This document shows, in pieces, positions 10,508 through 22,884 of a stretch of DNA of 64,000 nucleotides (positions are counted from its first letter, which is position 1; every line of letters starts with the position of its first letter). Below the pieces are notes generated by a model. That model worked only from the letters and a program-made list of their open reading frames with translations, had not been told where the DNA came from and made no database searches. The translations under genes were made by a program, and so were the position numbers. Origin of the DNA: Takakia lepidozioides (lineage: Eukaryota; Streptophyta; Takakiopsida; Takakiales; Takakiaceae); contig CM060733.1 in assembly GCA_030704615.1 (NCBI GenBank), forward strand, positions 69,938,001 through 70,002,000. The letters run 5' to 3'.

Positions 10508-11829
10508 GTGTCAATTGGCGAAATCACAGGGATATTGAGGTCGGAAGAAACGAGGCTGAGAGATGTACCACTGCACTCAGTAACGACAAAATGCGGAGGA
10601 GAAGAGAAACTGCCATCTGTGTCTATCTATGGACATTGGACACAAGAGAAAGGATGTTGGGCGCACACAAAAACGCGTGAAGAGAAATGGAAGGAAGGAA
10701 GCTTGACTCACCAAGAGCTCGAGAGAGGTGCTCAACCAGCCAAAATTGCAGGGCCATTGGGGTCGAGAGGAGCCTGTCTGAGAAATGCACCAGTACGCGG
10801 GTTGTTTCCGTGCCAAGTAGCCCTGAACACAACACAATCATTCCTACGCACCAAAACAGGCAATCCACATGTGATAGTCACCATCGATTGCTTTTCAAGA
10901 TGGGTGAAGGTAAAACTCATGCATGAAGACAATGACAAGAAGGATGCACAACTCCTAGAAGCTGGGAAATTCACGTGTAGATATGAAGTTATGAGCTATA
11001 TGTTGAGAGATCAGGAGAGCAAGTGGCGCAGAGAGTTCAAACTGACAAATGAACGAATTGGCATAAGGCGGAGGTACTGGGCGCTACATTACCCACACTA
11101 CAAATACGTAACCGGAAGATTGAGGCAGAGAATAATTGCAATTCGTGGAAAAAACCAAAAGGTCGATGGAACAAAGACCAGCATGAGGAGCTGTTTGGGT
11201 ACCGAGTGGGAGTGATGAACCTGTCTCCAAACGAGATGCTCACGGGCAAGGATCTGCAGATGAGTTTCGACAATGATTTGGACAACATCATAGAATTTGT
11301 GTGGCTGAACAATGAGGAGCAGTCAATGTGTGCACTCATGGAACAGAAAGTGGCTGACATTCGAGAATTGGAAGCACCACTACATAAGAACATGAAGGCC
11401 GCACGAGAATTCCAGCGTAGAAACTACGCCAACCGTCATGCGAACAACAAATTCAGTCAACACCTGCAGGATCAAAGCTATGTGATGATGTCGAAGCCCG
11501 AGAAGAGCCACGAGATGCAAAAAGGATTGTATCTGCTGGAGGGATACAAAATTGACAAATCCACAAGTAACGATGAATGCGGCCAGGTCTGTACGATGCT
11601 AAGTGAAGCTGGAAGGCGGTGGACACTGTCACGAAGGGAGCTGAAGGGAGTGTGCAGGATGAAGACTTCAGCGTACATTGAAGATGCCCCCGAGGACGGA
11701 GACAGCCAAGGAACGGAGTGCAAAGTGTGGGTAAAAGACATGGGTTGGCAGGATTTTCAGACAAAGGATATGGTCGGAGTGTGCCTGTCGGAATGCAGAG
11801 CAGGATGGATGAAATGGAGGACGAAGTAG
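10508..11829 (+). pseudogene. Decayed Ty3/gypsy integrase
   Basis: The plus strand first encodes an RNase H-fold integrase start, VIVTIDCFSRWVKVK at 10,874-10,920, where the Asp in TIDCFSRW is the first catalytic residue. A second frame (from about 11,206) gives the C-terminal part, MNLSPNEMLTGKDLQ, matching the SPxELLxGR motif after the catalytic Glu of gypsy integrases. It is followed by a Lys/Arg-rich helix and a degraded C-terminal region. The frame break near 11,210 and loss of clear second Asp and Glu motifs show that it is dead. No LTRs are evident nearby. It is unrelated in orientation to the two minus-strand gypsy elements at 33-44 kb. Confidence 0.7.
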
Positions 11830-13848
11830 GGATGAAAGATAATCCAGAGTAAATTCAACACATGCATTGCACCACTGACGGATGAAATAAGTAGGAACTT
11901 CATCCAAAAGGTGGGATGGATGAGGGAGAAGTTGCATAATGCAGAAGTTGGATGAAGTAGGGATAAGAGGGATTTCATCTTAAGTAAGATTTGGCCTTTG
12001 GACAGATGAACGGTGGTAGGTGGGAGTTCATCCAAGGCAGCTTAGTGGATAAGAATACAGGCTGGAAGGGTCGGATGAATTTCGTGGGATGTCAACCAAC
12101 TTCAGGGATGATTTTTGCCCTAAATAAATGGACATGCAGGCAGAATTAAATATCAGTAGGTGGTATCCAGGCAAGGTGAGAGGGGGATAACACCCGCACT
12201 CTTGCCATATTATTAAAATTGGTAAAATGGTCACATGGCATGGGGTGGCTAGTTAATAGGTTGCCAGCTGAATTCATAGAGAGGGGTGACGGGAAGAGCA
12301 CTTAGGCTCGAAGAGCGATGGATCAAGCTCTCTTCTTGACTATGAGTTTTTGGTATGAGGATGAAGCGGAGAGTGAAGAGTGAGAGGCATCATGAGTAAA
12401 GAGAATGGAGCCCTGTTGATCGAGAAGTGCTGAACTTTGTTACTAGAATAGCATGTTGTGTGAGTGCAATCACTCTTAGATTAGCATCAGAACTTAGCAT
12501 TGCATGTGAAAGAGATAGTAGTTTGGCTGTGAAAGCTGGAAGAATTGGCATGAATGTAGTTTGAGTAGACCAAAGGAAAATGTCATGCAAAGCAACAAAG
12601 GGAAAGTTGGTCATCATGCAGGTTAGATGGGCATCACTTGGCAATATCAAAGGAGCAGAAGTACAGTCTGAGCTAGTGAGATGAGCCAGATAAACAAGGA
12701 TGGATCCGATTTTGTTAAGTGCCACTTTCGCCTATGATGGACAGTACTTCTTCTGAAATAGCTAGTGTGTGATAGTTAGAAGAGAGATTCACAGCATAGA
12801 TATCCTAGAGGGGAGAATGATACTTTCTCTTCCGCTGCAGTGCCATTCTCTCTAAAGGGATAGACAGAGCCATGTAAGGTTGAGTGGAACTTTAGAGTAG
12901 GCCCTTCTTTTGCACCACAATGGTGCCACCTGCATTCGACGAAGTGGAATTCGACCCTCGCATTTGCGAATCCCGGAGTTGGGAGATATTATGGTGGAAA
13001 TGGAGTTCAGTGGACCGACATGCATGGGGACGAGTTTCCGGGCAGTTCTTTGGGATTCTCTTTGGGTGAGACCCGGAAGATGACAACAGTGGAAACTTAT
13101 TGTGCGAGACAGACCTGGGAGACAAAGTGTGTGTCTCTTCATGATGAGATGTTGTTGTGGGGAGTCGTACTACCATGCTTACACCCCACCTCCATAGTAC
13201 CTCCTACCTGATCGGGCTGTTGAGTTGGTGACTCACTTTTCAGGGCCCGGGAATATATTGCTGACACTGAGGGAGAACCGGAACAGGTTTTTGTTGGACG
13301 CGCGCGAGTACCACGATGATATTGAGGATCTCCCACCTAGCATGGAATACTTGCATGTTTTCACGAACCTCACCAATATAGATGTCTTGTATCTTCATGT
13401 GCGCCATCTCCATCCAGATACCGGCAATGGTGACTGGACGAATACAGCGCCACTCCTCATTCTGGACCTGTTCTTTCAAGACTTTGTCGTCCGTGTAGTC
13501 AATCTGAATACAATGGAATAGGCATCGGAACGGGGAACCTCACGAACATTGTCGGGGGTGTTTGAATTCTACAGGCCGTGGTAGTGCTGTCCTCCATTTG
13601 TTATTTAGAAAGGACAGATTTCCGGACTTGTTCCCATCCAGAACAAATAGAAGATTTTGGTAAAGTATGGATTTCTCTTGTGAATCGTCATGTCCTGAGG
13701 TTATTGTAGTTGTCCTCGTGTTGTTGTCCTTGTCAGCCTGAAGTCTGCAAGTTTTTCAATCTTACATAATCGGAGTTCTCCGTCAACGTGTGATTTCTTA
13801 CCGTCTTACTATTTCGGCATATGTTTCACAATTTAGAAAGAAACATCT
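11830..13848. other. No gene recognised; GGATGAA-rich start
   Basis: The first 300 nt contain repeated GGATGAA/TTCATCC pieces, probably the degraded 3' part of the gypsy relic. At 13,225-13,521 both strands are open for 80-98 codons; neither translation is familiar. The rest shows no domain or RNA gene that I can support. Confidence 0.35.
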
Positions 13849-14660
13849 CGTACGGAATGCTGCACCGCATATCCATTCAAGCATGTTGCATGTCTCCCTG
13901 GGACGGAAATGCGGTGCCGCATTTTTGTTCAACCATGTTCCTGGTGGTACAGAGGACCGAAATGCGGCACCGCATTTCCGTCTGCTGCAATCCAAAGTAA
14001 GAGCCCGGACGGAAACGCGACACCGCATTTATGTCTGCTGCAATCCAAAGTCAGAGCCCGGACGGAAATGCGGCACTGCATTTCCGTTCCTGCCTATCCA
14101 AGGTGTCCCAGTCGACGGAAATGCAGTTGCGCATTTCCGTTCCACCGTGTGCCTGCTGGTACAGTGGACGGAAGCGGTACCGCATTTCCATCTGCTGCAT
14201 TCCAAAGTAAGAGCCCGGACGGAAATGCGGCACCGTATTTCCGTTCCTGCCTATCCAAGGTGTCCCAGTCGACGGAAATGCGGTGCCGCATTTCTGTTCC
14301 ACCATGGCTTACGTGTCCCATTTGACCGAAATGCGGTACCGCATTTCCGTTCCACCATGTGCCTGCTGTACACTGGACGGAAATGCGGTACTGCATTTCC
14401 GTTCCATCATGTGCCAGGTGGTACAGTGGACGGAATGCGGCACCGCATTCCCGTCGGCTCTCTTTCAAAGGAATAGCGCGGACGAAATTCGGATACCGCA
14501 TTTCCGTTCCAGCTCTACTTTGGTTTCCCAGTTGACGGAAATGCGGTGCCGCATATCCGTTTACACTCAGAGAGGAGACGATGTCAAACCGGAATGCGGC
14601 ACCGCATTTCCGTTCCGGGATGTGCACTGGGATACTTTGTCTCCGATACAACGGAAATGC
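13849..14660. repeat. Palindromic tandem array, about 53-bp period
   Basis: About 15 copies of a near-perfect palindrome, GGAAATGCGG...CCGCATTTCC with two to four central bases, start at roughly 13,849, 13,903, 13,946, 14,008, 14,061, 14,114, 14,167, 14,218, 14,271, 14,324, 14,376, 14,429, 14,481, 14,534 and 14,590, with a half copy at 14,650. Spacing is close to 53 nt. The roughly 27-nt intervals fall into three recurring types: A contains CAATCCAAAGTAAGAGC, B contains GTGCCTGCTGGTACAGTGG, C contains CTATCCAAGGTGTCCCAG. Their order B-A-A-C-B-A-C-C-B-B-A-C suggests an old three-part 159-nt unit. Long ORFs in both directions here are by-products of the repeat. Confidence 0.92.
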
Positions 14661-17020
14661 GGCCTGTCTTTATGAGCACAACTTTGTTGTCTAACCATTT
14701 TAACCAACATTCTTGGCACTTGTCAGTGCGAACATTCATGTCTACACCGAGAATATGCCAGGATCCACCCTTAGCAAAAACTGTCAGGAGATGTTATTGG
14801 TTCACCGAATTGGCCATCATTGTCATACATACTCGATATGGAATCAGAGCTCCCACCTTCATGCATGTATCTTGAAATATTCTGCTCGACTTCAATGTGC
14901 GACTTCCAATCGTTGATGGCCTTAGCAGTTCCAAGTACGAGGTGCCACTAAGCCTTGGTTTGTCGCTATAGAGAACCTTGCACTTGCCAACTTCGTGCGC
15001 TGTTGGATGGCTCCCAATTCCTACGCTATAGTTTGCCGTCCTCCGCAACTTGGGAGAGCCTGGATCCCAAACGAGGGAGGACTTTGCAGAGTGACTGAGA
15101 CTTACCTTTGTTCCAAATTCAAGCTCAAACCGGGCATAGTTTATTTGGAAGAAGAAATGAAGGATGTTCCTGGACAGGTTGATGAGACCATTGTCGTGCT
15201 AGGTGCCGACGTTAGCAAGTGTTGTATGAACAAAAGGGATGAGAGAATACCCGGTCAATGGCTTCCCTCTCCTCAGGTGTGATATTGACTGATTGTGGCA
15301 TTGCTCCTACAAGCTACCCTTATGTCCCTGCACTTTACGCAATCCACTCAGAAGTAATGCACAACGTCCCCCTTCCATGAAGAGGTGTCAAAAGCCTCCA
15401 TAAATTGAAGGCCTTGAATGACTCTCACTAATCAATAGGCTAAACTCACAACAAACTGGACCATAGCATGTATTCAATCAGCACATCCTCCATCACGCGT
15501 CAAAAGAACATTAGCTACCATAACAAACAGCTGAATTCTAGTTCCAAAGATTTAACAGTTGTGTAATTCCAATAACTCTAACCCGTGAAATTTGTATTTC
15601 ATTGAAGCGGTCAATATCCTTCAAAACCTGCCACAATAACACACTTACTTGACCAGATGATGACAATGGCGGTGCAGCTGATGCCATTGTCTGCCAGAAA
15701 GAGATACCAAGTTCAACGTTATCCAGACACTCAAGATAACAACCATTGCAGCTAACCATATCACATACGAGTAGTTTGACATGAAAACAGAACTCGAGAA
15801 TGATAGGCACATCAAAAATCCATGGCCTGCCTTAAGTTGACACATGAATAAGACAACCTTCCAGTAGCTATGATCAATTGGAAGACCAGACAACCTTGAA
15901 GGGCTACAGCAGTTCATCGATCCACTGGCAACCAGCTCATTACAATTGACAAGTAGACTTTCAAACTTTCTTCTCATTTAAGGGTTTCAACTCCTGCCTT
16001 TATCTCCAACACAATATCACTTTGAACGCATGAGCAGTGTCTTCATCTCGTAAGTGTCTGTAAAATAAGACCACAGTCTATTGTATGTCGGACTCAGTCT
16101 GTTGAACAATGTAAATTCAATCACTACTGTAGAATGCGTCTTCAATAATGCATAAGCCTCACCTTGGTCAACATCACCACAAGAAATCCGTTTTCAGAGA
16201 CCTTGTTGTCCTGCATGGTTGTTTCATCTTTAAGAACTTTTCCTTGATGAATCAGCAGCTACTGCGCGCATGGAAATGACTCCTTCCCCTGTGTGTTTTC
16301 TATCTGCCTCTTTACGGAAATAACCTGAAACAAGCAACTCACGATCATATTAATTCTCCTCTATGTGCCAATGATGAACATTCTGAAAAACCCTAGGTAC
16401 GCCCTGTCAAATGCTGACTAAGGTGCATCAGCATAGCTTGTAAGAGTCATGACCTAATTCTTGCTTAAAGTCAGGTTTGAACCACTGTAATAGAAGATCG
16501 GGAAGACTTTCACTTCCTCATTTTGCTCACCAGAGTATCCCTGTGGGTGATAGCGACCAAGAGATTTGACACAATACTTTAGATGATTTTTTATGTTGGG
16601 ACTGCTCCAAATGAAGATTCTTAGACACTGCTACAACTAGTAACCTTCGATACAAAACTTTTGAAGAATAGTTATTGGCAATCAATGGTCATGTTTTTGC
16701 TTTTACAAGAGCTACCCTGCATATTTCAAAGACATCATCCAACATTCATGCACTGGCTCAAAACTTTACTGCCACATGGTCGCATCCAACCTCATCAGGT
16801 CACTATTCAACCTGACATCTCTCAACATATCACACCATGTCATACTTAAAGAGGTCCCGAAAAAGTTTGCCGACCATGAAACGGAAAGACAAATGCTAGA
16901 ATTGAAAAAGATTGTCAATGGTCCAAACATGAAAGCAACTCACATAACCTAAAATTTGTGTTCGCAAACAGTGTCGATGCTGAGTCAACCTCTCCATGAC
17001 ACTGCACAACATCCTTAACC
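14661..17020. other. No gene recognised
   Basis: AT-leaning single-copy-looking sequence. Minus-strand frames at 15,538-15,977 and scattered pyrimidine-tract/AG signals leave room for exons of an intron-rich gene, but no translated piece is familiar. I see no RNA gene or repeat array. Confidence 0.3.
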
Positions 17021-17023
17021 CTA

Positions 17024-17518
17024 ATGCCTCCGTCCGGTCTCCTTGCAGATTTTGTCCTCCCTGCTCACTTCATTGCTCTGCCCAATGGCATCAGAATCCT
17101 GGGAGTCCCTTTTGACACTACCCAGTTCACAACGTCCTTTTTGGAAGATGCACTCCACCAGGATGCCACCCACGCCGATCTCCTTCCTAGGCTCGGAGAT
17201 GTACATGTAGCATATGGAATCTTGACCAAATGTTTCCTTCAGCGTCCCTCATATCTCTTGCGCACTGTTCCATCCAACCCAGATTTCCTACACCTCTTAT
17301 ATGGGTTTGATACTACCATGATGACTATCTTCGGGAGATTGCTAGGACCAAGAGCTCTGGAGGGTGCTCAGGGACTTTTGCGCGACTACAGCGATCGCCC
17401 CATGCTTGACCGATCCATTTTCTTCTTTTCGGTATGCTTCACATCTCTAATTGTAGCTTATAGCAACATTAAAAAAAAACACTCCAAAATTGAGAGCTCA
17501 AGGGGAGAACTCTTTTGA
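17024..17518 (+). pseudogene. Non-LTR retrotransposon fragment (region after RT)
   Basis: The frame starts near 17,024 and reads through IRILGVPFDT, SFLEDALHQDATHADLLPRL, GDVHVAYGILTKCFLQRPSY and LLRTVPSN. This resembles the segment just downstream of the reverse-transcriptase core in LINE-like ORF2 proteins of algae and oomycetes, where a KxLGxPxG motif is followed by a helical connector. The RT palm motifs themselves are absent, and the translation degrades after about residue 140. It is an isolated 3' fragment; its 5' part is not found in the flanking DNA. Confidence 0.6.
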
Positions 17519-17519
17519 G

Positions 17520-18050
17520 GGATTGAGTTCTCTTGGGCTCACTTTGTACTCAGCTGCGTGGTTCTAAATATGAATGTCAACATCTTTGAATTTATCTTTT
17601 ATTTCAATTTGTTTGATCAAAATTGTCTAAGTAAATCATATAGATTTATTATCAATTCAAATTTAATCAACAATCTGCGCGTAAAGCTATTACAATAATA
17701 TTCCAGAAGTGCGAAGTGCACACCAATATAATGCTAGCCAAGTGCCACACGAAATTAACATGTCTTCCGTTGTCCCACAACTACAATATCAATTTAGCAT
17801 AGATACCATGGGCATGTGGGGAATGATGTTGTCGTGTGAATATGCAAACCCAGATTGCACCAATGTGCCAATAGGAAATCGTGCGTGGTGGACACAATCA
17901 CAATATACACGCCAATCGCATTATTTTGGTGTAATATTTGTTAAAATCATGATGATATCATGATCGTGTGGTTATAATGTTTAACAAGATGACACGAATA
18001 TAGTTTGGATGTAGTAAGAACCCATGAAACTCCGGAAAAAATGTCGTATT
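17520..18050. other. AT-rich spacer
   Basis: AT-rich sequence with short ORFs only. Nothing recognisable. Confidence 0.4.
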
Positions 18051-18056
18051 TGTTGA

Positions 18057-18375
18057 GTATTCGTGGCCTGGCAAATTTGAGATGTTCCAAAGGCCGGAAA
18101 ATTATAAGATATTTGATATTCTCAGTATTTGATGTCATTCACAGATAGCCTCCACTTGAGAAATGGAGAAAGAGACAGAGGTCTACTTAGCCTTCTTGTA
18201 CTTGCAAATGAGCTTCTATCTATGGGCATTGTGAATGTTGGGGCCAATGTAACCAAGACGACATTTGCAGTTTATGAGACACAACGCATTCTACTTATAA
18301 CCAGGCTGGGTGGACGAAACAACCAATGATGAACTATCATAGAAGAACATCATCCCTCCACCCCTGTATATTTGG
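18057..18375 (+). repeat. Dispersed repeat W, copy 1
   Basis: Two pieces recur at 31.7-32.1 kb. ATTCGTGGCCTGGCAAATTT (from 18,059) recurs in the same orientation at 31,707. The segment 18,288-18,372 (around GGCTGGGTGGACGAAACAAC and CATCCCTCCACCCC) recurs inverted at about 32,014-32,104 with roughly 85-90% identity. Translation of the second piece in either copy gives GWVDETTN...IPPP.YIW, so it may be a fragment of an unidentified transposon ORF. Confidence 0.65.
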
Positions 18376-19100
18376 CCAGGAAACACTTGGGCAAGAAAGT
18401 GATTGAGCATGGTGAAACATTGTGTAATGATTTGCCTAGCCTTGTTGGCTGCCCACATCGAAGGCAGGAAGCGCTTCAAATCCCCCACCAACAACACCAG
18501 CACAGGTTGTAGAGGCTATGGAATCACGAGGGAGAAGGTAGCCAATCCTGGATCTTCCTCCTTTACCCAAACTACTGCCCAGAACTGTGCCAATAATGCT
18601 GTGTGTCTCCTCCAACATTGTATCCTTGGAATTCCTCCGGAGACATATCTGCAGGTGGCGGTAGGGGCTGAGCAGATGGAGCATCCCCAACTGCACCTGT
18701 AGTCTGGGGAATGTCTGCGGGCAATTCGCATTGCAGAGGCCTCATCCGGGCCTACAGTATTCTGAAGTTCTTCCACAACGGTGGAGAAGTCCTGCTGCGA
18801 ATGTTCAGCAGCAGCACCCTCCTCCGCTGACAGATCGATGACATCGGTCGGTCTCGTTGCCTTGGCTGTAGCAGAGACGTCGCCAACATCACCTGTCTAG
18901 AAATCAAGCAGAAACTGGGTTTCAGCTCGTGGAACCGGTTTTGCGGGAGACTGCTCCGCCCTCCCTCTGATTGCCTTCTGCTTCTTAATCTTTGCAGGTG
19001 AAGGTGTCTGCTGCATTTGAATTTGCACTGCCTCCTTCTGCTTCATTCTCTTGGGGGGGGGGGGGGAGGGAGGGAAACGGCCTGGTCGGGTTCGGATATG
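18376..19100. other. No gene recognised; possible CACTA 3' sequence
   Basis: On the minus strand this lies just downstream of the TNP2 pseudogene and is Pro/Lys/Gln-rich in one frame, with a G homopolymer at 19,053-19,064. It may be the degraded C-terminal region of that transposase. No domain can be supported. Confidence 0.3.
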
Positions 19101-19103
19101 TGT

Positions 19104-20087
19104 TCAGCACGGGCTGCTTCTTCTTGGTCTTTGTGGAGAAGGGTCGGCCCCCTGCTGGCAATTCTCCATGAGCTTCAAACGTGAGTCTTTCTCTGGTGCT
19201 TTGAGCTTCAAAGCCTTGCCTTTCCAAACCGCGTCCTTGAAACGCACAAGGCTAGGCCCGGCAAGAAGACCCGTGCTCGTGATGTACTCCATGCAATAGA
19301 ACATAGCTTCTTGCAACGTATACCCCGAGCCGCCATGCTACCCTCGGTGTGTGTCATTTGTCTTACAAATGCTTTCAAAGTCTTTATATAACGCTCAAGG
19401 AAGTACATCCACCGAGAATGAACGGGGCCGGCAATGAAAGCCTCTTCCACTAAGTACACTACCAAGTGCACCTGGATGTCAAAGAAGGAGGAATGAAGGT
19501 GCATCTCCAACATACACATTACCTCCGCCGCCTCGTTCTTCATGCGTGGAAAATCTGTTTCCTCCAACTCTTTGGAGCAAATCCACCGGAACAAGCCTCC
19601 CAATATATAGATTGTCTCGCAAACCTCGGGAGTCAATGTTCCACGTACTACAATGGATAAGATGTCTTGCAAAATATTGTGGTAGTTATGAGACTTCAAA
19701 CCATGGACCCTGTCTTCATTGAACTTCATACGGAGGGATGACCCATAACCAGTTGGTGTTCGGACAACACTTATGGTGGCTATCGCTTTCTTTGGACTCA
19801 TTTGTCCATTGCCAAAGTGCGCGCCTATACTTCCACCGTACAACACCCTTTGGGTCCACACTATTTTATGAGGCCCATAGATGGGGCATGCGACCCTGCT
19901 CCTCAAGCTCCTTTCTAACATTGAGAAGATCTCCTTTTGCAGCCATTCCCTTATTTGCCGGCGTGCCATGAAGAACCCAAAAAATGGATGAGCAAACATT
20001 CTTCTCAATATGCATGGGATCTTCAGATCCTACATATATCCCCACCCACAAATACTTACACAAATATCGCGGGCGTAAAAGTGACAA
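19104..20087 (-). pseudogene. CACTA (En/Spm) TNP2-type transposase, C-terminal half
   Basis: On the minus strand, DPMHIEKNVCSSIFWVLHGT near 20,040 is the TNP2 hallmark that links the DDE core to the DUF4218 region. After a frameshift (about 19,860-19,900) the DUF4218-like sequence follows: HGLKSHNYHNILQDIL, LGGLFRWICSKELE, FFDIQVHLVVYLVEEAF and GPVHSRWMYFLERYIKTLK. A second frameshift near 19,320 moves to LQEAMFYCMEYI. TNP2 is the cut-and-paste transposase of CACTA elements. The N-terminal and catalytic parts are missing, interrupted on the right by the hAT relic. No CACTA termini are found for this copy. Confidence 0.85.
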
Positions 20088-20203
20088 TGTAACTCATACA
20101 AAATGTGCAATATCACATGCATGCATAATGATAGTGATGGTCCCTATGACCATGTCTCCCCCTAGGCCACATTAATCTCGTACCGGAGTCGAGATCCACG
20201 TAC

Positions 20204-21869
20204 ATGCCTCTTTCTTGTCACAATCTCCGCACAAGATTGCTAGAAGATGCCATGACCGAGCTTACCCAAAAGGTCAACGATATGATGGACGAGTGCATCA
20301 GAAAATATGGAAGCACTATATGTGCCGATGGTTGGAGTTCTGTTACAAACATACAATTGTTCAATGTCATGCTCGTATGTCCCCTGGGGAACAATTTTTG
20401 GGATCGGTGGACACTAGCGGCGAGAAGAAAGATGGACGTTATCAATGCCAGCTATTGACGAATTTCATCGAACAGGTCGGAAGTGATAGAATCGTGCAAA
20501 TATGCACAGACAATGCCGCTAACATGAGAAACACTGCAGATATGTTATTGGCACGTTATCCCCATATATACTATCAAGGCTGTACTACTCATATCCTTGA
20601 CCTCTTTTTGGAAGATTGGGGAAAAGAACAGTGGGTGAAACAACTTGTCAAACGAGCGAAGAACGTTGTGTCGTTCATCCGCACACACCATATCCCTTTG
20701 GCAATATATAGGAGGCATGAATCCAAATATAGCCTCCAAAATCCAGGCGAAACTCGTTTTGCCACTAACTTCTTGATGGTGGATCGGTTGGTGACAGTGA
20801 AGAGTAGTCCCGAGCACACCATCATCGATCTTCAATGGGAGGCGTAGACATGGACGTTGTGGGACTCGAGAAAAAACAAGTGATTGGGAAAAAGTCGAAA
20901 GGTTCGGAACACCATTCGCAACGATGATTTCTGAAAGAAATGTGAAAACTTTGTTTATATAGTAAAGCCGGTGCTAATTGTCTTGCGGGAGTTTGATGAA
21001 AAGCAACCAGTAGTGGACAATGCATGGTTACTAATGCAAAATCTTAAGAAGCATGTCCAATCCCTAAGGCATCATCCGTTCTCTTTGTAACCTGAACTTG
21101 CGGACAGTGCTGAGGATGCATTTTACGACCGTCGGTCGATGGTTCGAACGGACTTGCATTATGCGGTGGCTTTGCTCAATTCATTCTTGCTCGACAATAT
21201 CATGCTCCAAGACAACGCTGATGCCAAGGCCGGCCTCGTGCGAGTGCTCATGCGACTGGCTCCTTTGAGAGATATAGAGAGCTATATCCGAGTACCAATG
21301 TTTCTCTGATCGCTGCGACCCTTTCGAGGACATGCCGGATCCGAAAGAGCTCAATATGTTGCCACATGAATGGTGGGATTTGATTGGAGCTGGAGCAAGA
21401 AGAAGCAAGAACATTGGCTCTCATTGCGAAGCGTATTCTTGCCCAAGTGTGCTCTGCCTCATCTTGCGAACGCAATTGGAGTAGTTATTCATTTGTTCAC
21501 AACAATATTCGCGACAGGTTGAATCCCACGAGGGCTGACAAATTGGTGTATGTGTATACCAATTGCCGACTGCTACGTGAGAGGGCAGCGGATGATGCAG
21601 CAGCATCGTATGAGAGGAATTTGCATTCCGAAGACTCTGCTTCTGAGGCAAATTCGATGAGTGACGATACTGAGTCTCAGAGGGAATCATCTCAGAGGGA
21701 GTCATCTGCCTCCGATAGTGGAGATGGGTCTGATGATGCTCCCGACAATGCGTATGACCCGTTTACATTCATAGATGACGATGCCTATATCCAACCGACC
21801 TTTGATGACCTTCTTAACGAAGTACGTATCGCAGATAAGTGTCATGTTGCAATTGTGTCCTTCCCATAA
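20204..21869 (+). pseudogene. hAT-family transposase
   Basis: The first frame (20,204-20,458) carries KYGSTICADGWSSVTN, the start of the DUF659/hAT catalytic region. A one-base shift continues with IVQICTDNAANM, YYQGCTTHILDLFLEDWG and HHIPLAIYRRHESKY, then ETRFATNF, all typical of plant hAT transposases and containing catalytic-region acidic residues. Decay through 20.85-21.35 kb leaves only pieces (LHYAVALLNSFL). The hATC dimerisation motif returns at 21,384 as CSASSCERNWSSYSFVHN, followed by LVYVYTNCRLL and an acidic Ser-rich tail ending at 21,869. At least two frameshifts make it non-functional. No terminal inverted repeats were identified. Confidence 0.88.
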
Positions 21870-22880
21870 CATGGTCACATAATGAAGTTGGGGTCAACTC
21901 TTGCCCCCCACTACACGCTAAAGCCACCGGCAATGCCCCAATGGAACTCAGGGGTGATGAACTACCAGGACCGAGCGACGTACGCAACCCTGTTCATACA
22001 AACGATGGTGCCGAACCCATTGTACAGCCGACGGGACAGGAACATGCCTCACCAATATGACCAGCTCCACCACAATGCGAAAACCGATCTAGCTCCCTAT
22101 CAACACAGCGGGCAATAAGGAGCAACAGGGTTGATCTGTTTTCCACACGCACGCATCATTCTGCTGCATTGGAACGGGCGGAAGTTGAAGCCTCGGATGA
22201 GGACAACCTGTCACTACAATTCCACCTTAACTGAAATGTTGCACAGCAGACCCGTGGTTCCTTACATGCCGGACCATCTAATGCCGATGGAGCACACCCC
22301 CCTCCGATACCTCCTTCGAGACCACCTTCGAATGCGTCCCAACTCCATAAACGACAGAAAACAGTCCAGTCTTTTGTAGGCGATCAGCCCACAAACAGGC
22401 CAAATACCGTGGATGGTATTCAAGACCGGAGTGGGGGTCGACCTCAGAGAGAACTAAATGTGGTTCGAGGTCGCTTGCAGATTCAAAGGACATGGGAGGT
22501 CGGATAGGGAGGACGATTCTAGCACTGATCATGGCAATGGTGGTTCAGCCCATCGGAGCATCAAAATTAGGATCTTCTGCGTCCCGCCGTCGAAGCAATA
22601 GAAGGAATTGAAGCAAAACAGCTCTAGGCATGCAGCAGCACATTTTAGTGCACATGTTTATATTTCTGTAGTGAAGTAATATCAATGTAATCCTTGTCAC
22701 TATGAGTACTTGTATTGTTGTTGTGTATGTGTTGGGAAATAAAAGATGTTGCCTATGTGTATACCACCCAAAATGTCGGCCAAAACATCGTCATTTGCTC
22801 ATGTTTGTGTTCGGTGATTTGCTTGTGTAATGAAAAACAATTGTGTCAATGCTTCCAACTCTGCATTATTTTTTATTTTA
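21870..22880. other. No gene recognised
   Basis: Sequence downstream of the hAT relic, with His/Gln/Pro-rich short ORFs on both strands but no domain. The last 250 nt become T/G-rich before the palindromic array begins. It may include hAT 3' sequence. Confidence 0.35.
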
Positions 22881-22884
22881 ATGC

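Noticed and set aside
11095-11110. CACTACAAATACG as a CACTA terminus
   Set aside because: It lies inside the gypsy integrase relic, with no partner end or 3-bp duplication.
13790-14476. Open frame of 228 codons with repeated GNAxPHFRS-like phrases
   Set aside because: Created by the 53-nt palindromic array; the opposite strand is open with the same kind of sequence.
13849-14660. CRISPR-like array
   Set aside because: Repeats are palindromic at regular spacing, but the spacers are three recurring related types, not unique. There are no cas genes and the DNA is eukaryotic.
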